In this document: positions 1 to 8,135 of the stretch, piece after piece | How the letters are laid out: each line of letters begins with the position of its first letter | Position numbering within the stretch: the first letter of the stretch is position 1 | Assembly (NCBI GenBank): GCA_007693485.1 | Contig: REDM01000106.1 | Span: forward strand, 1 to 39,328 | DNA length: 39,328 bases | Reading direction: 5' to 3' | Origin: Spirochaetaceae bacterium | GTDB lineage: Bacteria > Spirochaetota > Spirochaetia > DSM-27196 > PWMO01 | The notes under the pieces: model-generated | The model's database searches: none | The model's input: the letters and a program-made list of their open reading frames with translations, nothing else | Told to the model about the DNA's origin: nothing | Position numbers and translations under genes: made by a program

Positions 1-39
1 TACGAGTCAAGAGTTGCGGGAAGAATTGTTGCACGCGGG

Positions 40-840
40 ATGCCAAAGGGTTACACTTTGGGCAGCAGGGTACCCGTGGAACAACAGCGTAACAGGATTC
101 TTCTGGTTGAAGATGAAGCAATCATCGCGCTCGCGCAGAGCAGATCGCTGCAATCGAGCGGATACGACGTGGTACACGCGTTGACCGGGGAAGCGGCCGT
201 GGAGACCGTGCGCACCGACGACAGGATCGATCTGGTCATCATGGACATCGATCTTGGTTCTGGAATCGACGGTGCCGAAGCGGCGCGACGGATCCTCGAG
301 ATTCGATCGCTGCCGATCGTCTTCCTGTCCTCCCATGGCGAACGTGCCGTTGTTGAGCGGGTGAAGCAGATCACCAACTACGGGTACGTGGTCAAGCAGT
401 CAAGCGACTTTGTGCTCCTGGAGACGATCGAGTCATCGCTGAAGCTCTTCGCGGCAACCCGCGCGGCGCAGGAGCGGGAGCGGTCATTCCAGGCGCTGTT
501 CTCGAGCATCCGCGACGCCATTGTGGTGACCAATTCTCATCGGGCAATCGTGGAGGTCAACCCCGCCTTCACCGAAATCTTCGGGTATCAGCCGGCGGAA
601 GTGTACGGCTGCAAAACGCGACTCCTGTTTGCCAGTGACGAAGAGTACCAGCGACTCGGTGCCGCCCTGCGCGATCTGGACGATGTTCGCGGTTTCCTGC
701 TGCAATTGCGGTACCGACGGCGGGACGGCAGTGAGTTCACCGGCGAGAAGAGCGTCCAGTATTTGATCGATGACCATGGTCGGCAGAGTGGATTGATCGG
801 GCTGATCCGAGAGATCCCTGATCGGAATCGTGAAATATAA
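40..840 (+). CDS. Response regulator: REC domain followed by a PAS domain
   Basis: An N-terminal CheY-like receiver domain (about residues 18-135) is followed by a PAS sensor domain (about 145-255). The receiver shows the acidic cluster E24-D25-E26 after the first strand, the phospho-acceptor D69 in an IMDID context, a serine (S97) in the switch position and the conserved K119. The protein ends just after the PAS domain, so it has no histidine kinase, DNA-binding or enzymatic output of its own. It probably passes a phosphorylation state to a partner through the PAS domain. The start is uncertain: the reading frame is open to the left edge of the window, and GTG at 76 puts the receiver closer to the N-terminus. 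It lies in the same orientation as the metal ATPase, but a strong promoter separates the two. Confidence 0.82.
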   Translation: MPKGYTLGSRVPVEQQRNRILLVEDEAIIALAQSRSLQSSGYDVVHALTGEAAVETVRTDDRIDLVIMDIDLGSGIDGAEAARRILEIRSLPIVFLSSHGERAVVERVKQITNYGYVVKQSSDFVLLETIESSLKLFAATRAAQERERSFQALFSSIRDAIVVTNSHRAIVEVNPAFTEIFGYQPAEVYGCKTRLLFASDEEYQRLGAALRDLDDVRGFLLQLRYRRRDGSEFTGEKSVQYLIDDHGRQSGLIGLIREIPDRNREI

Positions 841-861
841 GCCGTGCAAAAAACCGGGGGC

Positions 862-890
862 TTGACTCCAGCGCGGGTACGAAGTATGCT
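862..890 (+). promoter_or_regulatory. Sigma-70-type promoter of the metal ATPase gene
   Basis: TTGACT (862-867) and TATGCT (885-890) are separated by 17 bases, a near-consensus vegetative promoter. The predicted transcript begins near 897, giving a leader of about 100 bases before the ATPase start. Confidence 0.7.
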
Positions 891-891
891 A

Positions 892-910
892 AATAAAAAG
901 AATCATTATT
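892..910 (+). promoter_or_regulatory. Candidate Fur-family operator
   Basis: The right half ATCATTATT (902-910) matches the right half of the classical 19-base Fur box at 8 of 9 positions; the left half matches at 5 of 9, about 14 of 19 in total by hand alignment. It lies immediately downstream of the -10 element, where binding would block transcription start. Fur, Zur, Mur and PerR sites look alike, so the metal sensed cannot be read from this. Confidence 0.4.
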
Positions 911-916
911 AGTAAA

Positions 917-936
917 GGTTCACTATAAGTTGAACC
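917..936. repeat. Inverted repeat in the leader of the metal ATPase gene
   Basis: Perfect 6-base arms GGTTCA (917-922) and TGAACC (931-936) flank an 8-base AT-rich centre. The position, just inside the predicted transcript, suits an operator for a dimeric repressor. The arms are too short for a convincing RNA hairpin. Confidence 0.4.
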
Positions 937-999
937 GCATATTGTTTGGGTGGGCGTAGTCCGTTCGCGCGTCCCAACCTGGCCGATCTGGAGTACCCG

Positions 1000-3450
1000 A
1001 TGAACGAAGAGATCAAACCCGGCACGTGGGTTCGTACCGACTGTCCCGTACCACAGCGCCGGCAGTGGTGCCCCATGACCATCTACCGCCTTGTTCACAC
1101 CCATCCCGGAATCGACGAGATCCGGTACGACACAGTACACCGTCGGTTTGACATCGATTTCGACCCGGAGCGGATGAGCGAGGATGAGGCACGGGCCGCC
1201 TTCGATGAGCTCGCGGCCCACCTCGACGCTGCCCCCGCCGACTGTCTCACCCTGTTCCGGGGCCGGCGCATCGATACCGACCCGGGAATGGAGCGCAACT
1301 GCAGCGCCGTGGGTGTGCCGGGCTCGGCGAATATGGTGCTTCGCGACGGCGTCCTTCATGTCCCACAGTCACCGGCGGTCGCGGCGAAGAATCGTCCGTC
1401 CGAACAGCGCGGTCGCCGCTGGGTCACCCGCACCATTTCCCGTACCCCGCCTGCTCCGGAACCATCGCATGGGTGGCTTCCGCGCTGGTGGGCGTGGTTC
1501 GTTGCGTCACGGGAGCCGCTGTTTGTGGCGGGAACCGCGATCGCGCTCATCTCGGCGGTTATCACGGAGCGGGTGGGGCCCGCTGCCATGTCTCCGTTGC
1601 TCTACCTGGTGGCCTACCTCTTCGGTGGGTATTTCGGGGTACGAGCGGGGATCGACAGCCTGCGCGAGAAAAAGATCGATATCGATCTGCTCATGGTTCT
1701 TGCCGCTCTGGGTGCGGCGGCGGTTGGTGCGCCGTTCGAGGGAGCTCTGTTGCTCTTCCTCTTTTCGCTTTCCAACGTGCTCCAGGATTTTGCGCTGGAC
1801 CGTACCCGAAGCGCAATCAAGGCGCTTGCAAAGCTGAAGCCCGACAGCGCCATTGTGCTGGATCACGCGCAAAGCGAGCATGGACGTTCGGTTGCTGTGG
1901 AGGAGATTCCGATTGGTGCGTGGATTCAGGTGCGCCCGGGCGACCGGATTGCGCTTGACGGTGTGGTGGAACGCGGCGCGAGCAGTGTCGATCAGGCGAG
2001 CATTACCGGTGAATCGATGCCTGTGGACAAGGCTGCGGGTTCTTCGGTGCTGGCCGGCAGCATCAACCAGGACGGGGAGCTGGTGATCCGCGTTACCAAA
2101 ACCAGCTCGGAATCGACCATTGCCAAGATCATCACCCTGGTGGAAGAGGCCCAGGAGCAGCAGGCAAAGACCGAGCGGTTTCTCGACCGCTTCGAGCAAT
2201 ACTACGCGGTGGTGGTCATTCTGGCCACCGTTGGCGCGGCCGTGCTTCCACCTCTCCTCGGCAATACGCCGTGGCCCACCGCGCTCTACCGCGCGATCAC
2301 CCTGATGGTAGCCGCCAGCCCCTGCGCGCTTATCATCAGCACTCCGGCATCGATTCTTTCGGCAATCGGGAACGCGGCCCGGCGAGGCATTCTGTTCAAA
2401 GGGGGAGTGCACGTCGAGCAGGCGGCAAATATCCAGGCGGTAGCCTTCGACAAAACCGGGACGCTGACCGAGGGAAAACCCGTGGTGGCAGACGTAGTGC
2501 CGTACGGAGACTGGACGGTTGAGCAGGTCCTCGCGGCCGCCGCCTCGCTGGAAAGCAAGAGCGAGCACGTGCTTGCCGCCGCAATTACCGCGGAGGCCCG
2601 GCGCCGCGAGATCGCGTACGAGTCACCAACCGAGTTCCGTAACGAGTCAGGAGTAGGGGTCCGGGCTACCGTTCAAGGGCAAACGCTGCAACTGGGAAGC
2701 CCGGCTCTGCTTGACCGCAATCTCCAGCTCTCGGACTCGTTCGAGCAGATCCGCTCGGAGATCCACCGGCTGCAGTCCGAGGCAAAGACGGTTGTGGTGT
2801 TGATGGATGCGCCGGAGACCGGTTCGCCACGGGTGCTGGGGCTTATCGCGTTGGAAGACCGGCTTCGCGATGGTGTTCGAGAGGTGGTTCAGGATCTTCG
2901 CGACGCAGGAATTCGGCACGTGGCAATGCTCACCGGTGACAACAGCGTCGCAGCCCAGCGGATCGCCGCCGAGGCGGGAATTGACGTGGTGTTTGCCGAG
3001 TTGCTTCCCGAGCACAAGCTCGATGCGATTCGCCGCATTGAGTCGGAGTACGGCCCCACGGCCATGGTCGGTGACGGCGTGAACGATGCGCCCGCACTCG
3101 CAGGGGCACGGCTGGGGATTGCCATGGGCGCGGCGGGAACCGACGTTGCCCTGGAAACCGCCGACGTGGTGCTCCTGTCCGACGACCTGGAAAAGATCCC
3201 GTATCTCATCGAACTGAGCCGCCGCACCAAGCGCACGCTCATCGTGAACATATCGGTGGCCCTCGCACTGATTGCCATGATGATCGTGGGAATTTACACC
3301 ATCGACCTGCCGCTTCCCCTCGCGGTCATCGGCCACGAAGGGGGTACGGTACTGGTTTCCTTGAATGGAGTGCGGCTGCTCCTGTTTCGGCGGCGCCGCC
3401 GCACGCGCCGCGTTCGCAGGGCGACCGTTGCGCCCTTGGAGGCTCGCTAA
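1000..3450 (+). CDS. P1B-4-type heavy-metal-translocating P-type ATPase
   Basis: An 816-residue inner-membrane ATPase that should export a divalent transition metal using ATP. Visible P-type motifs are TGES (336-339), phosphorylated D484 in DKTGTLTEG, and GDGVND (691-696). The membrane metal-site motif is SPC (440-442), and HEGGT begins at H779. SPC plus HEGG(T/S) is the signature of the P1B-4 subgroup, whose studied members export Co, Zn or Fe(II). Membrane segments lie near 172-265, 400-455 and 755-800. The N-terminus resembles a ferredoxin-like HMA fold (about 26-85) but lacks the CxxC metal pair. ATG 1000 is chosen because GGAG precedes it by about seven bases; an in-frame TTG at 946 has no such support. 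The promoter and Fur-like box upstream suggest metal-responsive control, so iron or zinc are the leading substrates. Confidence 0.92.
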   Translation: MNEEIKPGTWVRTDCPVPQRRQWCPMTIYRLVHTHPGIDEIRYDTVHRRFDIDFDPERMSEDEARAAFDELAAHLDAAPADCLTLFRGRRIDTDPGMERNCSAVGVPGSANMVLRDGVLHVPQSPAVAAKNRPSEQRGRRWVTRTISRTPPAPEPSHGWLPRWWAWFVASREPLFVAGTAIALISAVITERVGPAAMSPLLYLVAYLFGGYFGVRAGIDSLREKKIDIDLLMVLAALGAAAVGAPFEGALLLFLFSLSNVLQDFALDRTRSAIKALAKLKPDSAIVLDHAQSEHGRSVAVEEIPIGAWIQVRPGDRIALDGVVERGASSVDQASITGESMPVDKAAGSSVLAGSINQDGELVIRVTKTSSESTIAKIITLVEEAQEQQAKTERFLDRFEQYYAVVVILATVGAAVLPPLLGNTPWPTALYRAITLMVAASPCALIISTPASILSAIGNAARRGILFKGGVHVEQAANIQAVAFDKTGTLTEGKPVVADVVPYGDWTVEQVLAAAASLESKSEHVLAAAITAEARRREIAYESPTEFRNESGVGVRATVQGQTLQLGSPALLDRNLQLSDSFEQIRSEIHRLQSEAKTVVVLMDAPETGSPRVLGLIALEDRLRDGVREVVQDLRDAGIRHVAMLTGDNSVAAQRIAAEAGIDVVFAELLPEHKLDAIRRIESEYGPTAMVGDGVNDAPALAGARLGIAMGAAGTDVALETADVVLLSDDLEKIPYLIELSRRTKRTLIVNISVALALIAMMIVGIYTIDLPLPLAVIGHEGGTVLVSLNGVRLLLFRRRRRTRRVRRATVAPLEAR

Positions 3451-3465
3451 TCCTGAGCGTTCCGG

Positions 3466-3495
3466 TTGTCAACGCACGGTCAGGCGGGGTATGCT
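3466..3495 (+). promoter_or_regulatory. Promoter of the small MshEN-like gene
   Basis: TTGTCA (3466-3471), 18-base spacer, TATGCT (3490-3495). The upstream in-frame TTG at 3466 is the -35 element itself, which supports ATG 3523 as the true start. Confidence 0.6.
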
Positions 3496-3522
3496 GAGAA
3501 ATCCTTGACGAGGGGAGGTGCC

Positions 3523-3714
3523 ATGACGTCTGCACACACGTCCGGTGAGCGCATTGGCGACTTTCTGGTGAAGATCGGCGCGATGTCGGAAGCGCAACGA
3601 GCCGAGGTCGTGGCATACCAGCAGGCTCATCCCGAGATTCCCTTTGGCCGGATCGCGGTGCAGTTGGGCTTCATCAAGGACGACGTGATCGACTCGTTTC
3701 TCAAGAGCAGGTAG
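3523..3714 (+). CDS. Small MshEN-like single-domain protein
   Basis: A 63-residue soluble protein. Its start is well fixed by GGGGAGG ending four bases before the ATG. Almost the whole chain resembles the N-terminal domain of type II secretion/MshE ATPases: two tandem helical halves starting RIGDFLVKIG (from about residue 10) and FGRIAVQLGF (from about 40). The first half fits the pattern RLGxxLVxxG...Q of c-di-GMP-binding MshEN domains, with the arginine, both glycines and a glutamine at position 24 of the motif; the second half is weaker. No ATPase or other domain is attached. It converges on a diguanylate cyclase gene 17 bases away. A small c-di-GMP-responsive adaptor is possible, but the family assignment rests on a short pattern. 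Confidence 0.75.
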   Translation: MTSAHTSGERIGDFLVKIGAMSEAQRAEVVAYQQAHPEIPFGRIAVQLGFIKDDVIDSFLKSR

Positions 3715-3731
3715 CGAGCCCTTCGCGCTGC

Positions 3732-4775
3732 TCAGGATCCGGTGACCGCACTCGGTACGCTGCCGTCGTCGAGTACAAACCGGTTCCCCCCCAGGTGTTT
3801 GGCGCGATAGAGCGCCTGATCGGCGCGGCGGTTCCACGATTCCGGTGATTCGCCGGCCTGAAGAATAGCCGCTCCCGCAGACACCCGTACCTCCACTTCT
3901 CCAGAACCGCCTTTCTGGGCGATAGTGTCCACCAGTTTGGCACAGACGGCCGAGAGTCCTTCGGGGTGAATGTCGGGGAGCACCACCACAAACTCATCGC
4001 CACCGTAGCGAAACGATCGATCTTCCCGGCGGGTCGTTCGGTCGATGATCTGCGCTACGGATTGCAGCACGCGGTCCCCCGCCGCGTGGCCGCGGGTATC
4101 GTTGATCTCCTTGAAGTTATCCAGATCCATGATAACCAATCCGCAGATCAGGTCGTGGCGGAAGCAGCGTGCTACCGCGATCTCCAGTTCCGGGTCGAGC
4201 GCCCGGCGATTTTCCAGCCCGGTGAGCGGATCGCGCGTAGCCCAGAGCATGAGTTGTATGCGCTGTTGGGCGCTGCGGTGGGCGAAGAACCAGCTGAACA
4301 CCGCGGTGGTTGTCGCCGATGCAAGAAAACCAAACAGGTTCACCATCTCGGGAAAGACCATGACCGTTCCGGTTACGCAGACAATGGTGACCGAGACCAG
4401 CATGCCGGCAACCAGGATCAAGCCCACCGTCGCCGGTGCGAGATAAAACACAAAAATACTGACCGAGTAGACCCAGAGCGCGCCGTTGAGACCGAGCGAA
4501 GCCGTTGAGACAACCGCGACAACGGTCAGCATGATCGAAACGGCGATCCCCGCGCGTTCTACCTGTCCCGTTCGGCGAGCAAAGAGTGCAGCACCAACGG
4601 CGGTAAGCACAGCCGCGAGATTCAGGAACGCAACCAGGTATGATCCGGTTACCAGCCGGTAGACGGCAAAGCCTCCGACAAAGACGGAGGTAAGCCCCGC
4701 GACAAGGAAAATCAGCGCGAGACGATAGTCGCTGGTGAGGGCGGTTTCAGGCCGCCGGTGGAATAGACTGTCCAT
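3732..4775 (-). CDS. Membrane-anchored diguanylate cyclase (GGDEF)
   Basis: A 347-residue protein predicted to make c-di-GMP from two GTP. Residues about 18-165 form six or so hydrophobic membrane segments with no recognisable periplasmic loop domain. The GGDEF domain occupies about 180-335. It has DPLTGLENRR at its start, metal ligand D217 in IMDLDNFK, the intact active-site signature GGDEF (258-262) and an inhibitory-site RxxD (R249 to D252) five residues upstream, so it should be active and product-inhibited. The start ATG is preceded by GGAAG. A TATACT hexamer on this strand (4790-4795) ends 14 bases before the start and may be its -10. No EAL or HD-GYP domain is present in the window. 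Confidence 0.92.
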   Translation of the reverse strand: MDSLFHRRPETALTSDYRLALIFLVAGLTSVFVGGFAVYRLVTGSYLVAFLNLAAVLTAVGAALFARRTGQVERAGIAVSIMLTVVAVVSTASLGLNGALWVYSVSIFVFYLAPATVGLILVAGMLVSVTIVCVTGTVMVFPEMVNLFGFLASATTTAVFSWFFAHRSAQQRIQLMLWATRDPLTGLENRRALDPELEIAVARCFRHDLICGLVIMDLDNFKEINDTRGHAAGDRVLQSVAQIIDRTTRREDRSFRYGGDEFVVVLPDIHPEGLSAVCAKLVDTIAQKGGSGEVEVRVSAGAAILQAGESPESWNRRADQALYRAKHLGGNRFVLDDGSVPSAVTGS

Positions 4776-4827
4776 TTTTTCTTCCGGAAAGTATAGCGAG
4801 TTTTTCCGTGCCGGGCTACCATGGTCC

Positions 4828-4855
4828 TTGACACGAACGGTGAGGTGCGTACGAT
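4828..4855 (+). promoter_or_regulatory. Promoter of the rRNA methyltransferase gene
   Basis: TTGACA (4828-4833), 16-base spacer, TACGAT (4850-4855). Transcription from here would begin near 4862, which supports GTG 4893 rather than the in-frame ATG at 4821 as the translation start. Confidence 0.5.
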
Positions 4856-4892
4856 CACCAAACCGAATTTTCGATCGGAGAGGAACTGCTTT

Positions 4893-6140
4893 GTGACTGC
4901 TGGATCGACTTCTGACACCCCGGCGCGCACCGCGTCCCCCGCCCCCGGCGGTCGCCGGTTCGAATGCGTAGCGACCACTCTTCCCGGGCTGGAGGCGGTA
5001 TTGTCGCGTGAGCTTGAGGCGGTTGGCCTCACCGATGTCGAACCGCTTCGTTCTGCGGTACGGTTTTCGGCGGACCAGGAGCTCCTCTATCTGGCAAACC
5101 TTCGGGCACGCACCGCGCTGCGAGTTCTGGTCCCGATCGCCCGTTTTGCCGCCGCGACCACCGATCAGCTCTACCAGGAATGCCTCGCCGTTCCGTGGCA
5201 GCGCTACCTCTCGCCCAGCTCGACCTTTGCCGTGAGAGCGCTCTCCTCCTCCCCCGCGGGGGACGATCCCCGGTTTGTTGCGCTGAGGGTCAAGGATGCG
5301 CTGGTTGACGCCATGCGCAAACGATTTGGTCGCCGACCAAACGTCGATGTCCGCTCACCGGATGTGCAGATCACCATCCACTGGGATCAGGGAGGCGTGG
5401 TGGTCAATCTCGACAGCTCCGGTGAGTCCCTGCACCGCCGCGGATACCGCAGCGAACGAACCGAAGCGCCGCTCTCAGAGGTGCTCGGTGCCGGCATGGT
5501 GCTGCTCTCGGGCTGGGACCGTCGGTCGACGCTCTATAACCCGATGTGTGGTTCGGGAACCATCGCGATCGAAGCGGCACTGATCGGCGCGGATATTGCT
5601 CCCGGCCTGCTGCGCCAGCGATTTGGGTTTCAGTCCTGGAAAGACTACGACGAGACCCTCTGGAACCGCCTGCACTCAGAGGCGGTGGAGCAGGCCCGCA
5701 CGCGATCGTCACGCAGCGGTGAGGTTTCCCGCCATCCGCCGGTGGTCGCTGGCGATATCGACCCAGAGGCCGTTCGCGTCGCGGTGCGGAACCTGGAGCG
5801 AACCGGATTCACCGATCTCGTGCGGGCGATGCGACGCGATCTTCTGGAGCAGGAACCCCCGGCAGCAGTCGGTGACCATCCGGTTGTTATCATCAACCCA
5901 CCGTACGGGAAACGGCTCAAGGAACCGGAGATCGAAACCCTCTACGCCCGCATTGGTGATCGGCTCAAGGAGTGGTACCCGGGCTGGGACGCGTGGATCA
6001 TCAGCGGAAATCGAGCGGCCATGAAGCGCATCGGGCTGCGCACGGCAGCGCGCATACCGTTGTTCAACGGTCCAATCGAGTGCCGGTATCACCACTATCC
6101 TCTCTATCGGAGTACCCCAGATGACCGACCAACTCATTGA
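4893..6140 (+). CDS. THUMP-domain RNA guanine-N2 methyltransferase (RlmL N-terminal/YpsC type)
   Basis: A 415-residue class I SAM-dependent methyltransferase of the family that methylates guanine N2 in 23S rRNA (m2G2445 for E. coli RlmL). A THUMP RNA-binding domain covers about 50-165. The catalytic domain shows NPMCGSG (216-222), the SAM-binding motif; GDID (287-290), the acidic strand-2 end; and NPPYGKR (335-341), the N6/N2 methyltransferase catalytic loop. It lacks the second RlmK methyltransferase domain of the E. coli fusion, as is usual outside gammaproteobacteria. GTG 4893 is chosen because GGAGAGG lies about ten bases upstream and because a promoter overlaps the longer reading frame. 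Its last 20 bases overlap the aminopeptidase gene, so the two are probably co-transcribed. Confidence 0.9.
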   Translation: MTAGSTSDTPARTASPAPGGRRFECVATTLPGLEAVLSRELEAVGLTDVEPLRSAVRFSADQELLYLANLRARTALRVLVPIARFAAATTDQLYQECLAVPWQRYLSPSSTFAVRALSSSPAGDDPRFVALRVKDALVDAMRKRFGRRPNVDVRSPDVQITIHWDQGGVVVNLDSSGESLHRRGYRSERTEAPLSEVLGAGMVLLSGWDRRSTLYNPMCGSGTIAIEAALIGADIAPGLLRQRFGFQSWKDYDETLWNRLHSEAVEQARTRSSRSGEVSRHPPVVAGDIDPEAVRVAVRNLERTGFTDLVRAMRRDLLEQEPPAAVGDHPVVIINPPYGKRLKEPEIETLYARIGDRLKEWYPGWDAWIISGNRAAMKRIGLRTAARIPLFNGPIECRYHHYPLYRSTPDDRPTH

Positions 6141-7392
6141 TTTTCTCGACACCTGCCCCACCGCGTACCATACGGCTGACGAGCTGGTACGTCGACTCAC
6201 TTCCAGCGGATTTGTGCCTCTGGACGAGGGGGTGGCGTGGGCTTTCGAACCGCGATCCCGCTATCTGGTGCGCAGAGGAGGTGCCGTGGTGGCCTGGATC
6301 ACGGGTGGGCGTCCGGTTGAGGATGCCGGATTTCGCATCACCACTGCACATACCGACAGCCCGTTTTTGCGAATCAAACACGCGGCCGCTCAGACAGCAG
6401 GTGGGTATCTGGTTGCACCGATCGAAGTCTACGGTTCGCCCATCTACTCTACCTGGTTTGACCGTGAACTTGAGGTGGCTGGAGTGCTCGCCGTGGTGAG
6501 TGAGGGCGACCGTGGCCGGCGCACTCGATTATTGCCGTTTCGGTTGGCGGATGCACGGGTGGTGATTCCCAGTCTCGCCTACCACCTCAATCGCAGCGTA
6601 AACGACGGGGCCGCGGTCAACGCCCACGATCACCTGCGTGTTGTACTCGGATCGGCCGATGACCGCGATCCCCGGTCCGCCCTGAAAGAAGCCGCCGCAC
6701 GATCGGTTGGGGTAGGCGTGGATTCAATCATCCACGCGGAGTTCCACCTCTGCGATGCGCGGGGCGCCGCGCCGACGGGACTCGCAGGTGAGTTCCTTAC
6801 GGCACACGGTCTGGACAACAAGGCGGCCTGTTTTTCCATCTATCGGGCCCTCGCCAACGCGGAGCCGCGCGACACGACCCTTTTGGCCGTCTGGTACGAT
6901 CACGAAGAAATTGGGAGCCGAACGCCGAGCGGAGCAGAGTCGGTCTTTCTGCGTCGGTTGCTCGAGCGGATTGCAGGCAGCCCCGAGGCGATGGCACGGG
7001 CAGCTGCTCGGTCCGCGATTGTGTCACAGGACGCCGCGCACGCCGTACATCCCAACTACACCAACAAGCACGATCGCGCCTACGCGCCGGTTCTCGGTGG
7101 TGGGCCGGTCCTCAAAACCGACGTGAACCAGCGCTACGCGGCATCGGTGGAACTCGCAGCGCACATTCGGCTGCTCTGTCGGGAGGCGGGATTCGCAGTA
7201 CAGGAGCTTATCAACCGGGCGGACAACCGTCCCGGCTCAACCGTGGGGCCATTCAGCGCCGCGCAGACGGGCATCGCCACCATCGACGTGGGCATCCCCC
7301 TGCTGGCGATGCACAGTGTTCGCGAGACCGCGGCCCCGTCCGACGTGAACGCGATGACCGATATCACCAGCGCGTTCTTTGCCGAGGAGTAA
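6121..7392 (+). CDS. apeB: M18 family aminopeptidase
   Basis: A 423-residue cytoplasmic metallo-aminopeptidase expected to remove N-terminal residues, often acidic ones, from peptides. The two-metal site can be read in order: H77 in TAHTDSP, bridging D232 in GLDNKAA, catalytic E262 and ligand E263 in DHEEIGS, D304 in SQDAAHA and H398 in AMHSVRE. Length and motif spacing match the M18 (aspartyl aminopeptidase) family. The start ATG overlaps the end of the methyltransferase gene by 20 bases and has GGAG about ten bases upstream, indicating an operon. No signal peptide is present. Confidence 0.93.
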   Translation: MTDQLIDFLDTCPTAYHTADELVRRLTSSGFVPLDEGVAWAFEPRSRYLVRRGGAVVAWITGGRPVEDAGFRITTAHTDSPFLRIKHAAAQTAGGYLVAPIEVYGSPIYSTWFDRELEVAGVLAVVSEGDRGRRTRLLPFRLADARVVIPSLAYHLNRSVNDGAAVNAHDHLRVVLGSADDRDPRSALKEAAARSVGVGVDSIIHAEFHLCDARGAAPTGLAGEFLTAHGLDNKAACFSIYRALANAEPRDTTLLAVWYDHEEIGSRTPSGAESVFLRRLLERIAGSPEAMARAAARSAIVSQDAAHAVHPNYTNKHDRAYAPVLGGGPVLKTDVNQRYAASVELAAHIRLLCREAGFAVQELINRADNRPGSTVGPFSAAQTGIATIDVGIPLLAMHSVRETAAPSDVNAMTDITSAFFAEE

Positions 7393-7407
7393 CGTGACGC
7401 AGGCGCT

Positions 7408-8037
7408 TCAGGCGAGGGTCCAGATTCCGATGTAATGACAGATGCTGCCGGCGAGGACGAAAAGATGCCAGATCGAGTGCCCAAAGGGCAGCGAGTGGGC
7501 GAGGTAAAACAGCGTTCCGGTGGTGTACGCAAGCCCCCCCGCAACCAGCCAGAAAAGAGTGGCAGTTGAGAGCGTCTGCACCAGCGGAACCACGGCAATG
7601 ACCACGATCCATCCCATGGCTACGTAGATCACCGTTGAAAGCACCCGAAACCGTCCCACGAAGAACACCTTGAAGACCACCCCCGCGAAGGCGAGGGTCC
7701 AGATGATTGTGAAGATGCTCCATCCCCATCCGCCGCCCAGGCCGTAGAGTGAAAAAGGAGTGTAGGTGCCGGCGATGAGTAGATAGATGGAGATGTGGTC
7801 GGCCAGCTTCATGGCGTTCTTCACGCCCGGTGATTGAATCGCGTGATAGAGCGTCGAGGCTGCGTAGAGGACAATCAGTGTGACGCCGTAGACTGACACG
7901 GACACCGTGTAGAGGGTCGAACCGGTGAGGGCTGCACGGATAATCAACGCGATGCTGCCGGCAAGGGCTACGGCCGCGCCCACTCCGTGGGTTATGCTGT
8001 TGGCGATCTCCTCGCCCATGGTCTGTTGGCGTCCCAT
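7408..8037 (-). CDS. Hemolysin III family (PAQR-like) membrane protein
   Basis: A 209-residue protein with seven hydrophobic segments typical of the Hly-III/YqfA/PAQR family. Visible family features include NSITHGVGA at the N-terminus, STLYHAI with its conserved histidine, KLADHISIYLLIAGTYTPF in the middle and HSLPFGHSIWHLFVLAGSICHY near the C-terminus; the histidines form the predicted metal site. The cellular role of bacterial members is unsettled; hydrolase activity on membrane lipids has been proposed from PAQR structures. The ATG at 8037 has no Shine-Dalgarno site. A promoter on this strand ends six bases before it, so the mRNA is probably leaderless. It converges with the aminopeptidase gene. 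Confidence 0.92.
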   Translation of the reverse strand: MGRQQTMGEEIANSITHGVGAAVALAGSIALIIRAALTGSTLYTVSVSVYGVTLIVLYAASTLYHAIQSPGVKNAMKLADHISIYLLIAGTYTPFSLYGLGGGWGWSIFTIIWTLAFAGVVFKVFFVGRFRVLSTVIYVAMGWIVVIAVVPLVQTLSTATLFWLVAGGLAYTTGTLFYLAHSLPFGHSIWHLFVLAGSICHYIGIWTLA

Positions 8038-8043
8038 GGAGCA

Positions 8044-8072
8044 AATCTATCACAGCGATCGTTCCGATGCAA
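8044..8072 (-). promoter_or_regulatory. Promoter of the hemolysin III gene, probably leaderless
   Basis: On the minus strand, TTGCAT (8072-8067), 17-base spacer, TAGATT (8049-8044) preceded by TGA as an extended -10. Only six bases separate it from the ATG, so transcription should begin at or beside the start codon. Confidence 0.5.
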
Positions 8073-8117
8073 ACAGCCCAATTGTCCCAAAAAGACGAGA
8101 TATCTCCGTGCAGGTTA

Positions 8118-8126
8118 TGGTATACT
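8118..8126 (+). promoter_or_regulatory. Extended -10 element for the HPr-like-domain gene
   Basis: TGGTATACT (8118-8126) is a near-perfect extended -10. It ends nine bases before ATG 8136, so the leader should be only about three bases. No good -35 is seen at 17 bases. Confidence 0.45.
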
Positions 8127-8135
8127 TGGAGCGAC

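Noticed and set aside
862-890. Resemblance of the ATPase promoter to a MerR-type operator (TTGACTCC and GTAC)
   Set aside because: MerR promoters have 19-20 base spacers and a dyad between the hexamers; here the spacer is 17 and no dyad is present.
1507-2568. A 353-codon minus-strand frame inside the metal ATPase gene
   Set aside because: Fully overlapped by conserved P-type ATPase motifs on the plus strand.
7411-7701. Repeated GCGAGGGTCCAGAT stretch at both ends of this interval
   Set aside because: Both copies encode an IWTLA segment of the same membrane protein, so it is chance or codon usage rather than a DNA element.
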